A stretch of 64,000 bases of DNA from NCBI GenBank assembly GCA_045837725.1, contig JBEWZL010000236.1, positions 1 through 64,000 of the forward strand, in the 5' to 3' direction. This stretch comes from Vermamoeba vermiformis (lineage: Eukaryota; Tubulinea; Echinamoebida). The position numbers were made by a program, and so were the translations under genes. Positions 46,224 through 57,364 of the stretch are shown here, piece after piece. Below the pieces are notes generated by a model. It was not told the origin of the DNA. It made no database searches and saw only the letters and a list, made by a program, of their open reading frames with translations. Every line of letters begins with the position of its first letter. Within the stretch, counting starts at the first letter, position 1.

Positions 46224-49019
46224 TTAATCGCTGGCCGTCGCGGACTCTTCCTTTTTAGCAACATACTTTGTTTTGACTTCATGGTACTTGTCCTTCATAG
46301 AACTATTGCTCTTCCAGTGCGAGGTGAGGGATGAGGGCACGGAATTGTAGTGCTTGGCCAAGTAGAACGAACTGAATTCTTTAGCGCCTGTGACTTCACC
46401 ACGGACCTTGATGAACCAAGGGAACTACATACGAATTAATTAGATGCAAGTTGAATGGGTAATCCCGTTGCAGAAGATCTAAATCTAAAAAAGGCAAAGA
46501 GAACCGAAAATGAAGCAGTGTAATTTCAGTGCAGCAAAGGCACGTACCGACACGACGGGGCCGTCCGACTCGGTGTTCAAAATAGTGAGGCCGACATTGG
46601 GCTCCAAGAACTGGTGCAGTTCAAAATAGGTGTTTTCGTGCAAGAAACAAAACACTTTCTTCTTGACGGCCATGCGGCTTGGATCTGCTTGCTTCAACAG
46701 CGCGACGTATTCTCGGCCCGAAATAGCTCGTTCCAAAATGATTTGTTGGTCGGAACCAGCGGATTCAGTTGCACTTCTGACAGTACTGAGCGTGTAAGTG
46801 TAGATGCCGTTCTGACCACGTCTAAAATTTACAAGATTAGCGTCACGTTAGCATTGAGTCGTGTTTCAAAAGCAATTCTCGTCGAGAGTCCCGAAAAATT
46901 GAAAGTGTCAAAAGTGATGCTTTGGAGGCTTTGTTCCGGCGGCTCCGAAGTTCGCAACGGCGTGGAATTTGATTATTACCTGCGCAAGTATGTGTAACCA
47001 GGCGAGGACTCTTCGGACTTGAGGTAAGTCTGTTCGACTTCGAATCCCTCCATCTTAACGCCCGGCATCTTGCTCAAATCTGCAACGTAGATCTGGTCAA
47101 TACTTGGCTCGCATTGGATGGTACATGTAATGTATACATACCAGCTTCAACTGGGGTAACGACGAACTTGCGTTGATTCTCAACAGGACGCGGGAGACCG
47201 ATCATCTGACAGACAATTTCATTGACACGTGCGATCTTGCCTTTGAAGTCCGTGCTGTTGTCTACAATGCGAATGTGAGGGTGACCGACCCACGCGTTCA
47301 ACACCTAATGTCGCAAATCAAATCAGAACATGTCAGATGGTCGTAGAGGTGCTGTCAATTATACCTTAAAGTCGAGATCCCGAGCCTGTTGAAGATTTTC
47401 CGTGCGTGCAGCATTGTTTTCAGTCGTGTAGAAACTTTCAGCACCAATAGCAGCAGTGACCATATGAATAACGGCGTCATAGCGTCTGTCGGGGGCGTTA
47501 ATTTACATCACGAATCGAATTTGTCATTTCAAATTAAAATCTTGACGGTTTGTTCCGCGTTTGAATAGCGTGATTCGAATCTTTGTCGGGCCGTTACTAA
47601 TTATATTCTCGGCCAATAAATTTTATCTCGTGGTCGTTGACTTACTTATCGCGCAGATCCACCACGTTCCAGCCAAACTCATCCATGACGACTTCCCACG
47701 TGTCACGATCCAAGTAAGCGGAGGTGTCCATGGTACCTCTGTCGCAAATAATAATGCTAGGCACCTTGCTGGACTTAGCTACGGCAAAAAATGCGTCTTC
47801 TAATGCGATTTTAGTCTTCACCAAGTTTCCTTCAAACGAGATGCGCTCAGCTTCGGGCATCAACCACGGACTGAGACCGCCTATGGATATAAATATAAAA
47901 ATTAATTAATGTGCTATGTGAGATGAGTACTGATCGTGTAATTGTGCGCTCATTACACACCTGTAATTAACATTGTGGCTGCTTCTGGTACGCGATACAC
48001 TCTGAAACCAAGACTTTGCAAACTATATTATAATATATTGTTAGTATATGGTGCACATATGATGTATATTATGAAGGCATTACCGGTCGGAAATGTGGGC
48101 CAAGGCAGTAGATTTACCTCCGCAGGGACCACCAGTCAACACAATTCTGCAATGCGTTAATATGTTACAATAGCACCTATATTAATGGCGACTATACCTA
48201 TAAATTGGAGGATCACCGTCACCTGTTCCACGTGTATTGCCGGCTTGAATCCGTCCCTCGGCATGTTTTGCTGATTTTTTGTCCTTCTCTTGCATTTTAA
48301 CGTCATCTCCATATAGAACAAAATCTAAATAATAAAGCATTGTTAATCTCAAGAGTGCACGAGTAAATTGACATCCGATCTAGATGCGATCCGTTTTATA
48401 CCCAGCTCGGTAATAAAATAACACTTTCGTGTCATTAAATTTAAATATCAATGCTCTTACATGCAGCAGGCACTGCAGCGACTGTAGTGAATAACCACAA
48501 ACGATCCTTCTTGAAGACCGTGTTGTGTGTACTGGTGGAAACGTGTCGTTGTTGTTTACCGGTATCTACATAGTTGATGTAACGGTATTAGTTATCATGA
48601 TTGATATGCGGTGATAATTTAATGAATTTAAAGGTGTTTTGCAATGGATCCGTACTTTTCACCGAAGTATTCTTGCCGCTTCGGAAGCTTCGAGCAAATA
48701 ACGATGTAACTCGTTGATGTGACGCATTGTGCACTGATTGTGCGCATCCTAAATAGAGAAGGAATTATTAATAATTTACAGCTTGTCGTTTGATAAATTT
48801 CAACTGCCGATCCAAAAAATAAAACTAATTCGGAAATAATCTAAACTATTGAATGGTATTATTCCTCGTTTATCCGACGAAAATTTCATGGTATTTTTAC
48901 GCATTAAAATAAATTAAATGTTTTGGTAACGGTCAGAAAATGATCAGATTCGCTTTCTCTTCGTTGATGCTCGTTATATTCCTGTATATCTTACTATAAA
49001 TACTGTTCCAGGTACGCAT
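46224..49019 (-). CDS. Ttd14-like P-loop ATPase with CYTH-like tail, mitochondrial membrane form
   Basis: About eleven exons. A 25-nt first exon (49019-48995) codes MRTWNSIY and joins an exon starting at 48748. The leader is basic and Ser/Arg-rich (SLFARSFRSGK), and is followed by a membrane helix (LWLFTTVAAVPAAYFVLYG). The P-loop domain reads IVLTGGPCGGKSTALAHI, FRVYRVPEAATMLITGG and IIICDRGTMDTSAYL, typical of the AAA_28 domain of translocation-defect protein 14. The C-terminal half (RRGQNGIYTYTL, ILERAISGREYVALL) fits the CYTH-like fold. In flies Ttd14 binds GTP and phosphatidic acid. The presequence plus membrane helix in front is not part of that family's usual form. The start was set by frame closure through three short introns; it is less certain than the core. 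Confidence 0.75.
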
Positions 49020-49791
49020 GGTCGTATATTATTGATTCTGTGTCGTTCTGGTGTTAATCCGTGCAACAGAAAAATCAACTAGTCCTTTCAGATAACAGCA
49101 AGTTTTTTATTGAACCGTCCAGTACAATATTACTACAATCATATTGCGGGTACTTTACTAGCCGTATTTTACTTACCAATTCGCTTGATCAGATCACGAT
49201 CGCATCCCAGATCGTACGATGAAGGTGCGGTGGGCAATATTGTACTTCTTAGCTTCATATTCGCTATCATATGTGCTTGTCAAATTCTAAAGCTTTGAAA
49301 GCTCTTAGAAAAAGAAGGACACGTTTTGATCGAGTTAGTTTGGTTGTTATTATTTACAATTGAAAATTATCTGTTAATTATGTAATAATATGTTAAGTAT
49401 GGGATCATAGTACCAGATTGTGCAATCTACTGATTTTCATAGCCTTAATTATTAATAAAAATAATTAAGACATACCAATTCAAATATCTGTTCGGTATAA
49501 TCATCTCCCAATAAAAATAATATAATTTAGATAAAAAAAATAAAAAACACAGCTGATCTCCATACGAGCCTCCTCATCCTGGATTTAACCAGTCAGAATC
49601 GCCTTCTAGTCCGCTCATTGAGATATGACTAAGTAGGTCACATTCCCATCAGCCTCGGCTTTTTGTTCAGCTCTGAAGACCAGCTGCGTGGTCTGCACCA
49701 GCAGAAAAAAATTTGCAATTAGATCCAGCGACGTTTTGAACTTTTCTACCTGAGGAATAATACACTTCGTATTAATTAAAATACCAAGTCT
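49020..49791. other. Intergenic stretch, nothing recognised
   Basis: 772 AT-rich bases between two divergent start codons. A 62-codon frame at 49110-49298 lacks an ATG start. No tRNA fold, repeat or motif could be identified. Confidence 0.3.
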
Positions 49792-50041
49792 ATGGAGTCA
49801 ATTAAAGGACTGCCTAAAGCGCCATTGGCTGTATTCATCTTGGTGCCGCTTGGTTTCTTAGTTGGTATCACAGTCCGCGAGTCCTACGCACGAAAACAAG
49901 TAAAATTAATTTATATTGAATTATTTATGTATTAATTAGCGATATTAGACGGAGGCAGAACGGGATGCGCTGATAAAAGAAGTACTACGAGCAGAGATCA
50001 GACAAAAATTAGAAGAGGAGGCAAAAAATGTTAAAAAATAG
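49792..50041 (+). CDS. 66-residue single-pass membrane protein
   Basis: Two exons (49792-49899 and 49949-50041) around a 49-nt intron with a GTAAAA donor. The product starts MESIKGLPKAPLAVFILVPL, where one membrane helix (APLAVFILVPLGFLVGI) spans residues 10-27. A charged helical tail follows (ESYARKQTEAERDALI, ending KLEEEAKNVKK). The layout resembles small mitochondrial inner-membrane subunits or assembly factors, and also the 87-residue protein at 635-1049, but no family is identified. The call rests on splice signals, frame closure and the hydrophobic segment. Confidence 0.55.
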
Positions 50042-50148
50042 GCAACAATTACTACAATGTAAATAGTATCCATGTAAAATAATTTGACGTTTCAAGAAAA
50101 TCTAGATCCAGCTCTTTTTAAATAATTTCGATTTTATTCACAAATTTG

Positions 50149-53100
50149 TTATTTCTTTTCGTCTTTTTCAATCTCTGCAAGCACTGACTTAAACAGCTCG
50201 TCAAACCCTCGCTTTTCTTTCAACGCACTGTAAACAGCATGTTAGAACAGTACCCTTGTTAACCTATTACTATGCATACCTTTCAATCTTAGCTTTGTGC
50301 TTGAATGGCACGTAGTCCATAACTCCGTTGCCCTTCTTGTCTTTGACCGTCAGATCCACGCCCTTGGAGACAAACAGCCGCACATTGAGGCCCATCTTGT
50401 GGATGATAATGTCGTTGGCAAATGACGCGTACTGCACTGCGCGGTGAATGGGATACACGCCGTCTGTCGCGTCGTAGAATGCAGGCTCAGCACCCGCCTT
50501 CAACAACAAGGCAGCTTTCTTGGGCGCGAAGATGAGACACGCCTTGGTGAGGCACTGGTTCAATTCTTCAACGGGATAGGTCTTGCTGTCGAGCATGGTC
50601 TTCAATTGCTATACAAACAGCGTCAGTATTGTACGAGCAGTATTGTTATTGGTTAGATTGCAGTAATGTCAACACTTACTGTCGCAGTGCCAGTAGCCAC
50701 ACACGCGAACAGATCGTTGAACACGACACTAGCACCAATCTCAGGGAGTTCACTGCGCGGTGAGAGATCTTCGCGCGGTATGGTGATCTCAGCAATGGGT
50801 GTGGAAGGCTTGTTCGGTGTGCTCATGCTCAAACTGCGCCTGCCACTCGGACTGTTAGTGACTGAGTTGACAGCAGGTATGTCGCTAGTAGTGTTGTTGT
50901 TGTTAAGAATGCTGTTCGTGTTGTTGGTGTTGTTCTTATTGTTCTTGTCGTCCTCTTCCAATTTGGTCACGGTCTGACCAGGGCCGTAGCGCAGAGGTCG
51001 TGGCAGGTCTTGGCTTTCTTCATCGCGTGGCAGTTCAGACGAGAAATAACGACGTCCCTTCATGGGTCTGGGAGGTATGCTCGACATGCCCACAGCTGAG
51101 ATGTATCTGAACGAGGTGTACTGATATTTCTATGATTGGTCAGTTCGAGCAGTACTACTACATCAAATCAACAACATACCTCTTCTTCTTTGTTGTTCTT
51201 GGCCTTTTCAATGTCACTCTTTTGCTTCTCTTCGGTTGCAGCAGTTTCATCGTCAGTGGGCCTAGTCCAGTACACGTACACGAGTGTGTATTGACAATCA
51301 TCCACGTGCTACAAGAGGACATTGTTAGCGAACAGGTACAGGTATTTGACGGACTCACCGTTGTCTTCTTAGAATAATAAATATACGGATTCATGCCCAG
51401 TGCCACAGTGACATTCTCGCACGGGTCATCAACGCTTTGATCGACTTCGTACCACACGTCCGTGAAGTACGCCACTCTGTTCTTATTGAACACATGGAAC
51501 AACACTCGCACCACTGTCGGGGTGCTCTTATCGCTGAGTCTAAACGATAATTCGACCTAAAATCAATGTCAGTAAAATTTAAGTGCATTCAGCATGGGTG
51601 CACGTACAATGCCGATTTCATTCTCTTTGTACTCTGCATTGACCACAATGGACTTGAAATCTTCTTCAACGGGTGATTTGTCAATGTTCTTGGGCAAAAA
51701 CTCTCTGTACAACGAGTTAGTACGAGTGCATGAAGGGTGCTCTACGCGTACCTGAGATTGACCTTCTGACCAGCAGGCACCAAGAGCGGCTCTGAGCGGG
51801 GCATTGGTCTGTCGAGTCCGACAAATGAATAGCGCGGCAAGATGAATGAGTCACTGCCGTCTAATAGAAGTGTTAAAAACAATCATCTAGATGCCGCATA
51901 TTCCACGTACTGATTTTGAGTGCTGAAATCAAAGCTGTGTACTCTTTCTCGTTCTCCACTTCCTTTCGCACGTATTGGTAGGCATTAGCGTGGAAAGCAA
52001 CTCGCTTCAACGGATCTGCTCCCTTCTCGAGCAACAATTTGACGATTGACACTTTTTGATCGAGTGTCAATCCCGTGCTTGTCAAACAATAAGCCAGTGG
52101 TGTCATTGTTGTCTCTTCTCCTTCAAACTCGCAGTTGGCATTGGCGCCGTACTCATCGATCAATTGACGAGCCAAGTCCTGCAAACGCGATCAATAACGC
52201 AGCAAGCACGAGGTACTGAGTAACACTTACTGCTTCTGCGGCCTGTGCACTGTCACAGAGAGCTCTGTTAGGATCAGCATTGAACTTGAGCAATAGCTTC
52301 ACTGCGTCCTTGTTGTTCTTGCGCAGTGCCTCGCTGAGTGGTGATTTATTGTCCCCTGGTCAGCGCGTCAGATCTGACCTTCAAGAGAATATCCAATTAT
52401 ACTTACACATGTCACACGAGAAGAATGTCTTCAGATCTAAATTATCTTTCTTATATTGGTTCAATTGCTTTTCGAGAGGATCTAATTTTCCACTCTCCAA
52501 ACAATCTGCAACTAATTTTGAAAATTGTCGGATTAACTCGCGAAATCGTTCAGAATCACGTGAGAATATTGGTGATTTGAATCTACGACTCATTTTAGGA
52601 CTTAACGCCCAGTTTCTACGTGGACTAGTCGGCTGTAACGAGTTAAGTTAAAACTAGAACACATTACCGCAAATTCTTTAGACGCACCTTAGTGCCATTG
52701 GTAGGGACATTGATAGTATTCGTTTCAGACTGAGCAGCTGTTTCTACGTAGCTGATGGCGAGGTGCAATGAACCACACACTTTGTCGCGTCGTCCTTGGC
52801 GTGGCTGCAAGTCAAACCACTCGTCAATACCTTGACCTGGATTGGTCAATAATCGACGTGCAGGAATGCGCACTTCGCCCATAAAGTCATTGATGAGCAA
52901 GCTATGAATGAATATATATGAGCATATTCATATTCAAAGAAACAAATATTGAGCTTACTCTTTGTCCCAGCAAGTAAACACGAGCATGAAATTATCGGCC
53001 AAATCGATGTCTATTTCAAATACTTCGTCCCATTGCTATTCACAATACATGACATTAGATCGCGTGGTCAAATCGAGTCAAATGTGTTCAAGTTCGCTCG

Positions 53101-53730
53101 AGCGGTATAATTTTGGATTTTTGATCCAGAGATCTAAAGAATTAATCTCGTCTTAAACAGCTAGTACATACCGGATTCAATGTCCTCTTAATAACGTGTG
53201 TTCTAATACCCCTAAGGATGATATTTTCGCGCACAGGACTCTTGCCTGAATCGCTCTTTTTGAATAATTTAACTTTGTTACTTTTCCGCTTTTGAGGGTT
53301 TGCTCCATTTGCCTCGGTGCCAGCATTAGTGTTATTCGCAGTATCAACTACATTTGCATTCGTTCCAGTGCTTGGTATTTGAGGCTCGACGCCTGGGACC
53401 GAATTGGGGATTACAGTTAAAATTCGAACAGAAACGAATGGATCGCTAGTTCCATTTCTGTCTTTTTGGCTCAGCTCTTTGCCTTCAATCACTAAACGCA
53501 TAATTAGCATATTTTAAATAATCGATAGAAAATATCGCACAACGGACAAGATTTTTAAAGATATTGGGCGGAAAAGTTCTAGATTCAATTAATAAATTGA
53601 CGAATTAATTATAAACGCAACGCAAACGATGTTGATAAAATTAAATTGTCAAAATTTATACCAATTAATTCAATGATGGTTGAATAAACATACCGCTGAT
53701 AGTTAACCGATGCAGAGCTTGTGTAGTCAT
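50149..53730 (-). CDS. C2-domain and ankyrin-repeat protein
   Basis: About a dozen exons from MTTQALHRLTISVIEGKEL at 53730 to a stop at 50149, roughly 860 residues. A C2 domain opens the protein: VIEGKELSQKDRNGTSDPF, then a low-complexity loop, HVIKRTLNPQWDEVFE and CWDKDLLINDFMGEV. The Asp residues needed for calcium binding look present (DRNGTSDP, WDKD). A middle region has ankyrin repeats (SPLSEALRKNNKDAVKLLL, ALCDSAQAAEA, TPLAYCLTS, VKLLLEKGADPLK). A beta-rich segment and an Asn/Ser-rich linker with NNN runs follow. A further ankyrin-like unit (ACLIFAPKKAALLLKAGAEP, GVYPIHRAV) ends near the basic tail. It probably binds membranes on calcium rise and acts as a scaffold. Confidence 0.78.
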
Positions 53731-54012
53731 TTATAAGTTTAATATCAGTATATCGTTGCTATATAATACAATACTATTAACAGACGCCGTTATATTAGAC
53801 TCTCAACATTGTGTTGCAGTTCGGCGGGCATAAAATGATTGACTGCCGAAAAGCATTGCAAACTCTCTTGAGGAAACAACAACCACCTAATACTATTATA
53901 TGCTCCAAGTTGAGTTGAATTAAGAAGCTAGGAACGGAAAACGGGAACCAAGCGTTTGCGAGCGATATTAGCTTTGATGCGTGCACAAATACGATTTTAA
54001 TTCGCTATTAGC

Positions 54013-54631
54013 TTACAAAAATGCAACAAATAGTGCAAAAAATAATACAGCAAAGCTAATCATAGTTCTTGGGCTGGAGCTGAAGTCCACATCCAAACAG
54101 CTATAATAAATTTCGCCTCCTCCATCAGTCGCGTCAAAAGCCAACTGAATAGTGTATTCGCCCGAATCAATAGCTCCTCCAGCTGTGAATAATGGTGTGA
54201 CTGGTAAATCCCAGACGATATCTTCTTGCAAACCAAATCCAAAAGGCAACGAATTTTGATAAACTGTCAACGACTGAACCAAAGAACCAGTATCTCGTCT
54301 AATAGCACTGACGATATATTTGTTGACGCTAGTCTTATTTTGATGGCTGATCAGCTGACGGACTTGATACCTTGGACTTAAATACAGAATGTCATGGTAA
54401 GTCATTGTATGGACTTGATCGATGGTGAAATTGCCACCACAAGGCCCGTAGGTTCGTCCACATCTAACAATTAATTATTAATAAATAATTACGCGTCCAC
54501 TAATGCAATTACGAATCTGTATCACTGCAAGCTCCGCCTCGTGGTTCAGGGCTCGAAAACCCGGCATGGCACTCGCAAACCGTCGCAATAAATAATAAAT
54601 AAACAAATAACACCAGCAGTGTTCTATACAT
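54013..54631 (-). CDS. Secreted GPI-anchored BIM1/X325-like copper-binding protein
   Basis: Two exons from MYRTLLVLFVYLLFIATVC at 54631 to a stop at 54013, about 185 residues. The signal peptide would be cut before His in CEC|HAGFSSPEPRGG, which leaves an N-terminal His as in copper-binding LPMO-type proteins. PCGGNFTID, several later His residues and the end GEIYYSCLDVDFSSSP match the X325/BIM1 layout (P-x-P-R-G, CGG, YxCxDxxF). A C-terminal hydrophobic segment (ISFAVLFFALFVAFL) fits a GPI signal. In fungi such proteins help copper uptake and do not cleave polysaccharide. The match is by pattern, so it is a tentative call. A further upstream in-frame start exists, but the one used gives a clean signal peptide. 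Confidence 0.5.
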
Positions 54632-54984
54632 TCTAACGACAAAAATAATGTCCTCCGTGTCAATCTTTGACATCAGGACGCTAAGTACCCAAGGAATAAT
54701 TCGAACAATAAACAAACTGTTTAGAGGGCAATTATTTACAACGATTTATTCCTTCTCGCGGAGCCGAGAAGAGAATGACTATGTACATTATTTACAGTTT
54801 GTTATGCTACAGCTGGCCAAGTAGTATTTTACAGGCATTAGGAGGGGGTGTGGGTATTTCAAATTGACTCCCTACAAGTCAATTGCCACTCGAAGAGACT
54901 CGTCAAAGGACAAACTCCTCGTCTGCGTCTTCCTCCACTAGTTTCATTTGATTCATTGGTATTTACAGTGTCGACTGAATCAAA
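54632..54984. other. Gap between BIM1-like gene and NET/zinc-finger gene
   Basis: 353 bases holding the promoter of the secreted protein gene and the 3' end of the zinc-finger gene. Nothing else recognised. Confidence 0.3.
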
Positions 54985-56771
54985 TTACTTGAAGTGAGTG
55001 CGCAAGTGGACTTTCATGTTGCTGCTTTGGGAGAACTGTTTGTCGCAGTGAGTGCAAACATAGGGCTTCTCGCCAGTGTGGACGCGCAAGTGACGGTTAA
55101 GGTTCGAACCGTTTGAGAACGACTTGCCACACTCTTCGTAGGGGCAGACGTAAGGCTTCTTCTTTTGGTGGATGTTCATGTGGTCCTTGAGGGTGTTGCT
55201 GTGAGTGAAGGCTTTGCCACATTCTTCGCACACGAAGGGCTTCTCAGCAGTGTGAGTGCGGAGGTGCTTGTTCATGTTGGAGCTGTCGCTGAAGGTCATG
55301 TCGCACTCGGGGCAGTGGAACACGCCGTCATCGTCCTTAGCCATACGAGTGTCAATGATAGTCACTGACACGGTGAATCCCTTCTTGTTGGAGCGAGGGG
55401 ACTTGGCTTCCTTTTGGCAGCTGGACACGACGCTCTCAGCGCATTCGACGTCTTCGCAGACGGGCTCTTGTTTGATCTTCTTAGGGGCATCGCCTCTAAG
55501 ATCTTCAGCGCTCTTTCGCAAGTAGTTTTTGCGCTTGCGAGTAGCAGGCAATTCAGTTTCCATTTCAGAGCAAGAGCGAGGTGAGCTGTTGCCTGAGCCA
55601 CGAGGAGAGCGGCGATGAATGCCATCTTCGGTATCTGCAGCAGCGGGGCTAGCGGCAGCCAAGTGGCACGCTGAAATGCAAGTGGATTCAAGTTTAACTT
55701 GTTGTTCCATTTGATCAACGTAGAATTTGATCTTTTCGAGAGTCGGTGCTGAGAGCTTGTCCAACTCGAAAGTCCATTCCTCGTGTTCTTGGATCAATAG
55801 ATTTGGTTCTTCTTGCGAAACAATGTTCAAAATGCCGCGCAAGATTGCTTTGTTGCCTAGGCTTGCAATTTTCTTTGCCAAATCGGTTTTATCTTGATAG
55901 CTCATTTCGCTGAATATAAATTGTTAATGTTTGCTTGGAGTGACGTTTGCAAATCCAAACGGATCACACGTCCAGAATTTTCTTGTAATGCGCGCACAGA
56001 ATGAAATTAATGATGACGATGAATATTACGTTCAATTTCCCATCAATCAATGATAATTTGAGGCAAATTAGCAAGATTCGACAAAAGACTTTTACTGCTC
56101 AGGTAGAGCAAACTTGACGTCATGAAGTCAATTTGAATGGCCGGCAATTGAAGATAAATGTGCTCGATGGTGAACTTACCCAGTGAGTTGCATGGCATTT
56201 AATTCGTGACCAGCAGAAGAGATGGGAATTCTAGAATCTGTGGTGAAGATTGTATTTTCGACTTCCATAGTATCGCAGGTAGCTGGGAGATTGGCGTCGA
56301 AGCCTAAAAAGTCAGGGTATTCCATTCCAATAGGGTCCATTGTTGTATCCAGGATTTCTGAAAAAGTGTTCTGTAAGCAAACAGAAAGAGAGACAAGGAA
56401 GCAAAGAGAAGATATGCTTGCGTGGTTAAATCTTTTAATAGTCATGTAAAATGATGTTCATAAAACGGGACAGAAAGTGCACGCCCGCCAAGAAAAAGCT
56501 GCGCGTTTTTTTTGTTGCAGATTCTGATTTGGGAAAAGAATTTCTTGTCTAATTGAATTAGTAACATACCCATAGATTCGCCACGTTGGGAAAAGGCGAA
56601 GGCAACTGGAGGGGCAGTGTACTCGAGGCAAGGCTCGGTAGCCCATACGATAGGTTCGTTCATTAACGAAAGGCGTCTGTTTTCATACTCTTCGCGAGGC
56701 ATGAAGCCACGATCGTAGAGATCCTTCAACATATCCAAATTGTCGGCAGGTGATTGCTTAACTTTACCCAT
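54985..56771 (-). CDS. NET-domain C2H2 zinc-finger protein
   Basis: Three exons. Exon 1 codes MGKVKQSPADNLDMLKDLY; the others join in frame after the acceptor TTTTTCAG. Residues about 127-192 form a NET (extra-terminal) domain: EMSYQDKTDLAKKIASLG, ILNIVSQEEPNL, and WTFELDKLSAPTLEKIKFYV, closely like the ET domain of BET bromodomain proteins. A Ser/Arg-rich and basic region follows (RRSPRGSGNSSP, KRKNYLRK), then four C2H2 fingers with classical linkers (HTAEKPF, HQKKKPY, HTGEKPY). The ET domain recruits chromatin partners, while the fingers should bind DNA directly; joining them without bromodomains is unusual. The total is about 430 residues. Confidence 0.85.
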
Positions 56772-57364
56772 GGTGATGTTGTTGTTATTTAGCCAGTTGA
56801 TTATTGAATCAAGGCCTGTAAACGCTCAGTTAGCCAGTGTGATTGACAAACATAGTGTGTGCCGATGGAAGGTTGATTTTGTACTAAAAGCGCTTCGTGG
56901 ATGGTAAGAGAGAAATTTAAATTTACGGAAATTGAGCGCCTTTGTAAATCCGGCATTGTTGTTGCTTGCACTTACGTTGTTTATATTTACAATACAATAC
57001 ACTAAACGAAAGTTTAGATTATTCGTTGCTTACGTGGTTACACGTTCAGTTCGATATTATCTGAAAGGCTAAAACCGGTTTTTATGTTGTCAAGCCAAAA
57101 ATAAATCAGTCACGTGCGTTCTAAAACACGTGGGTACACTTTCCTTTTATGACGAAATTAATAAATTCCAATAATAATCTCCCCAGCCGAGATTCAATAA
57201 AATACGCCCAAAATACCACTATCTTCCTTTTATAGTACAATGCTATTTTTCACCTAATTCTGTTCAATTTCGCAAGCCGGTAATATTGTTTGTTACTGCA
57301 CATCTGTTGTGAAAACAACAAACCCGACTTTTTTTCTTTTTATTTTACCTCCCAGTCGCCACCA
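56772..57364. promoter_or_regulatory. Divergent upstream region with two CACGTG sites
   Basis: 593 bases between the zinc-finger gene and the reductase gene start. Perfect CACGTG words lie at 57111-57116 and 57127-57132. AT-rich elsewhere. No gene is seen. Confidence 0.4.

Noticed and set aside
48640-48747. ATG at 48747 as the start of the Ttd14-like protein
   Set aside because: That frame needs a poor donor. The frame coming from the 25-nt exon at 49019 uses a better donor (GTACGG) and yields a leader plus a membrane helix.
49110-49298. 62-codon frame with a hydrophobic stretch
   Set aside because: No ATG start and no neighbouring exon that extends it; hydrophobicity follows from AT-rich sequence.
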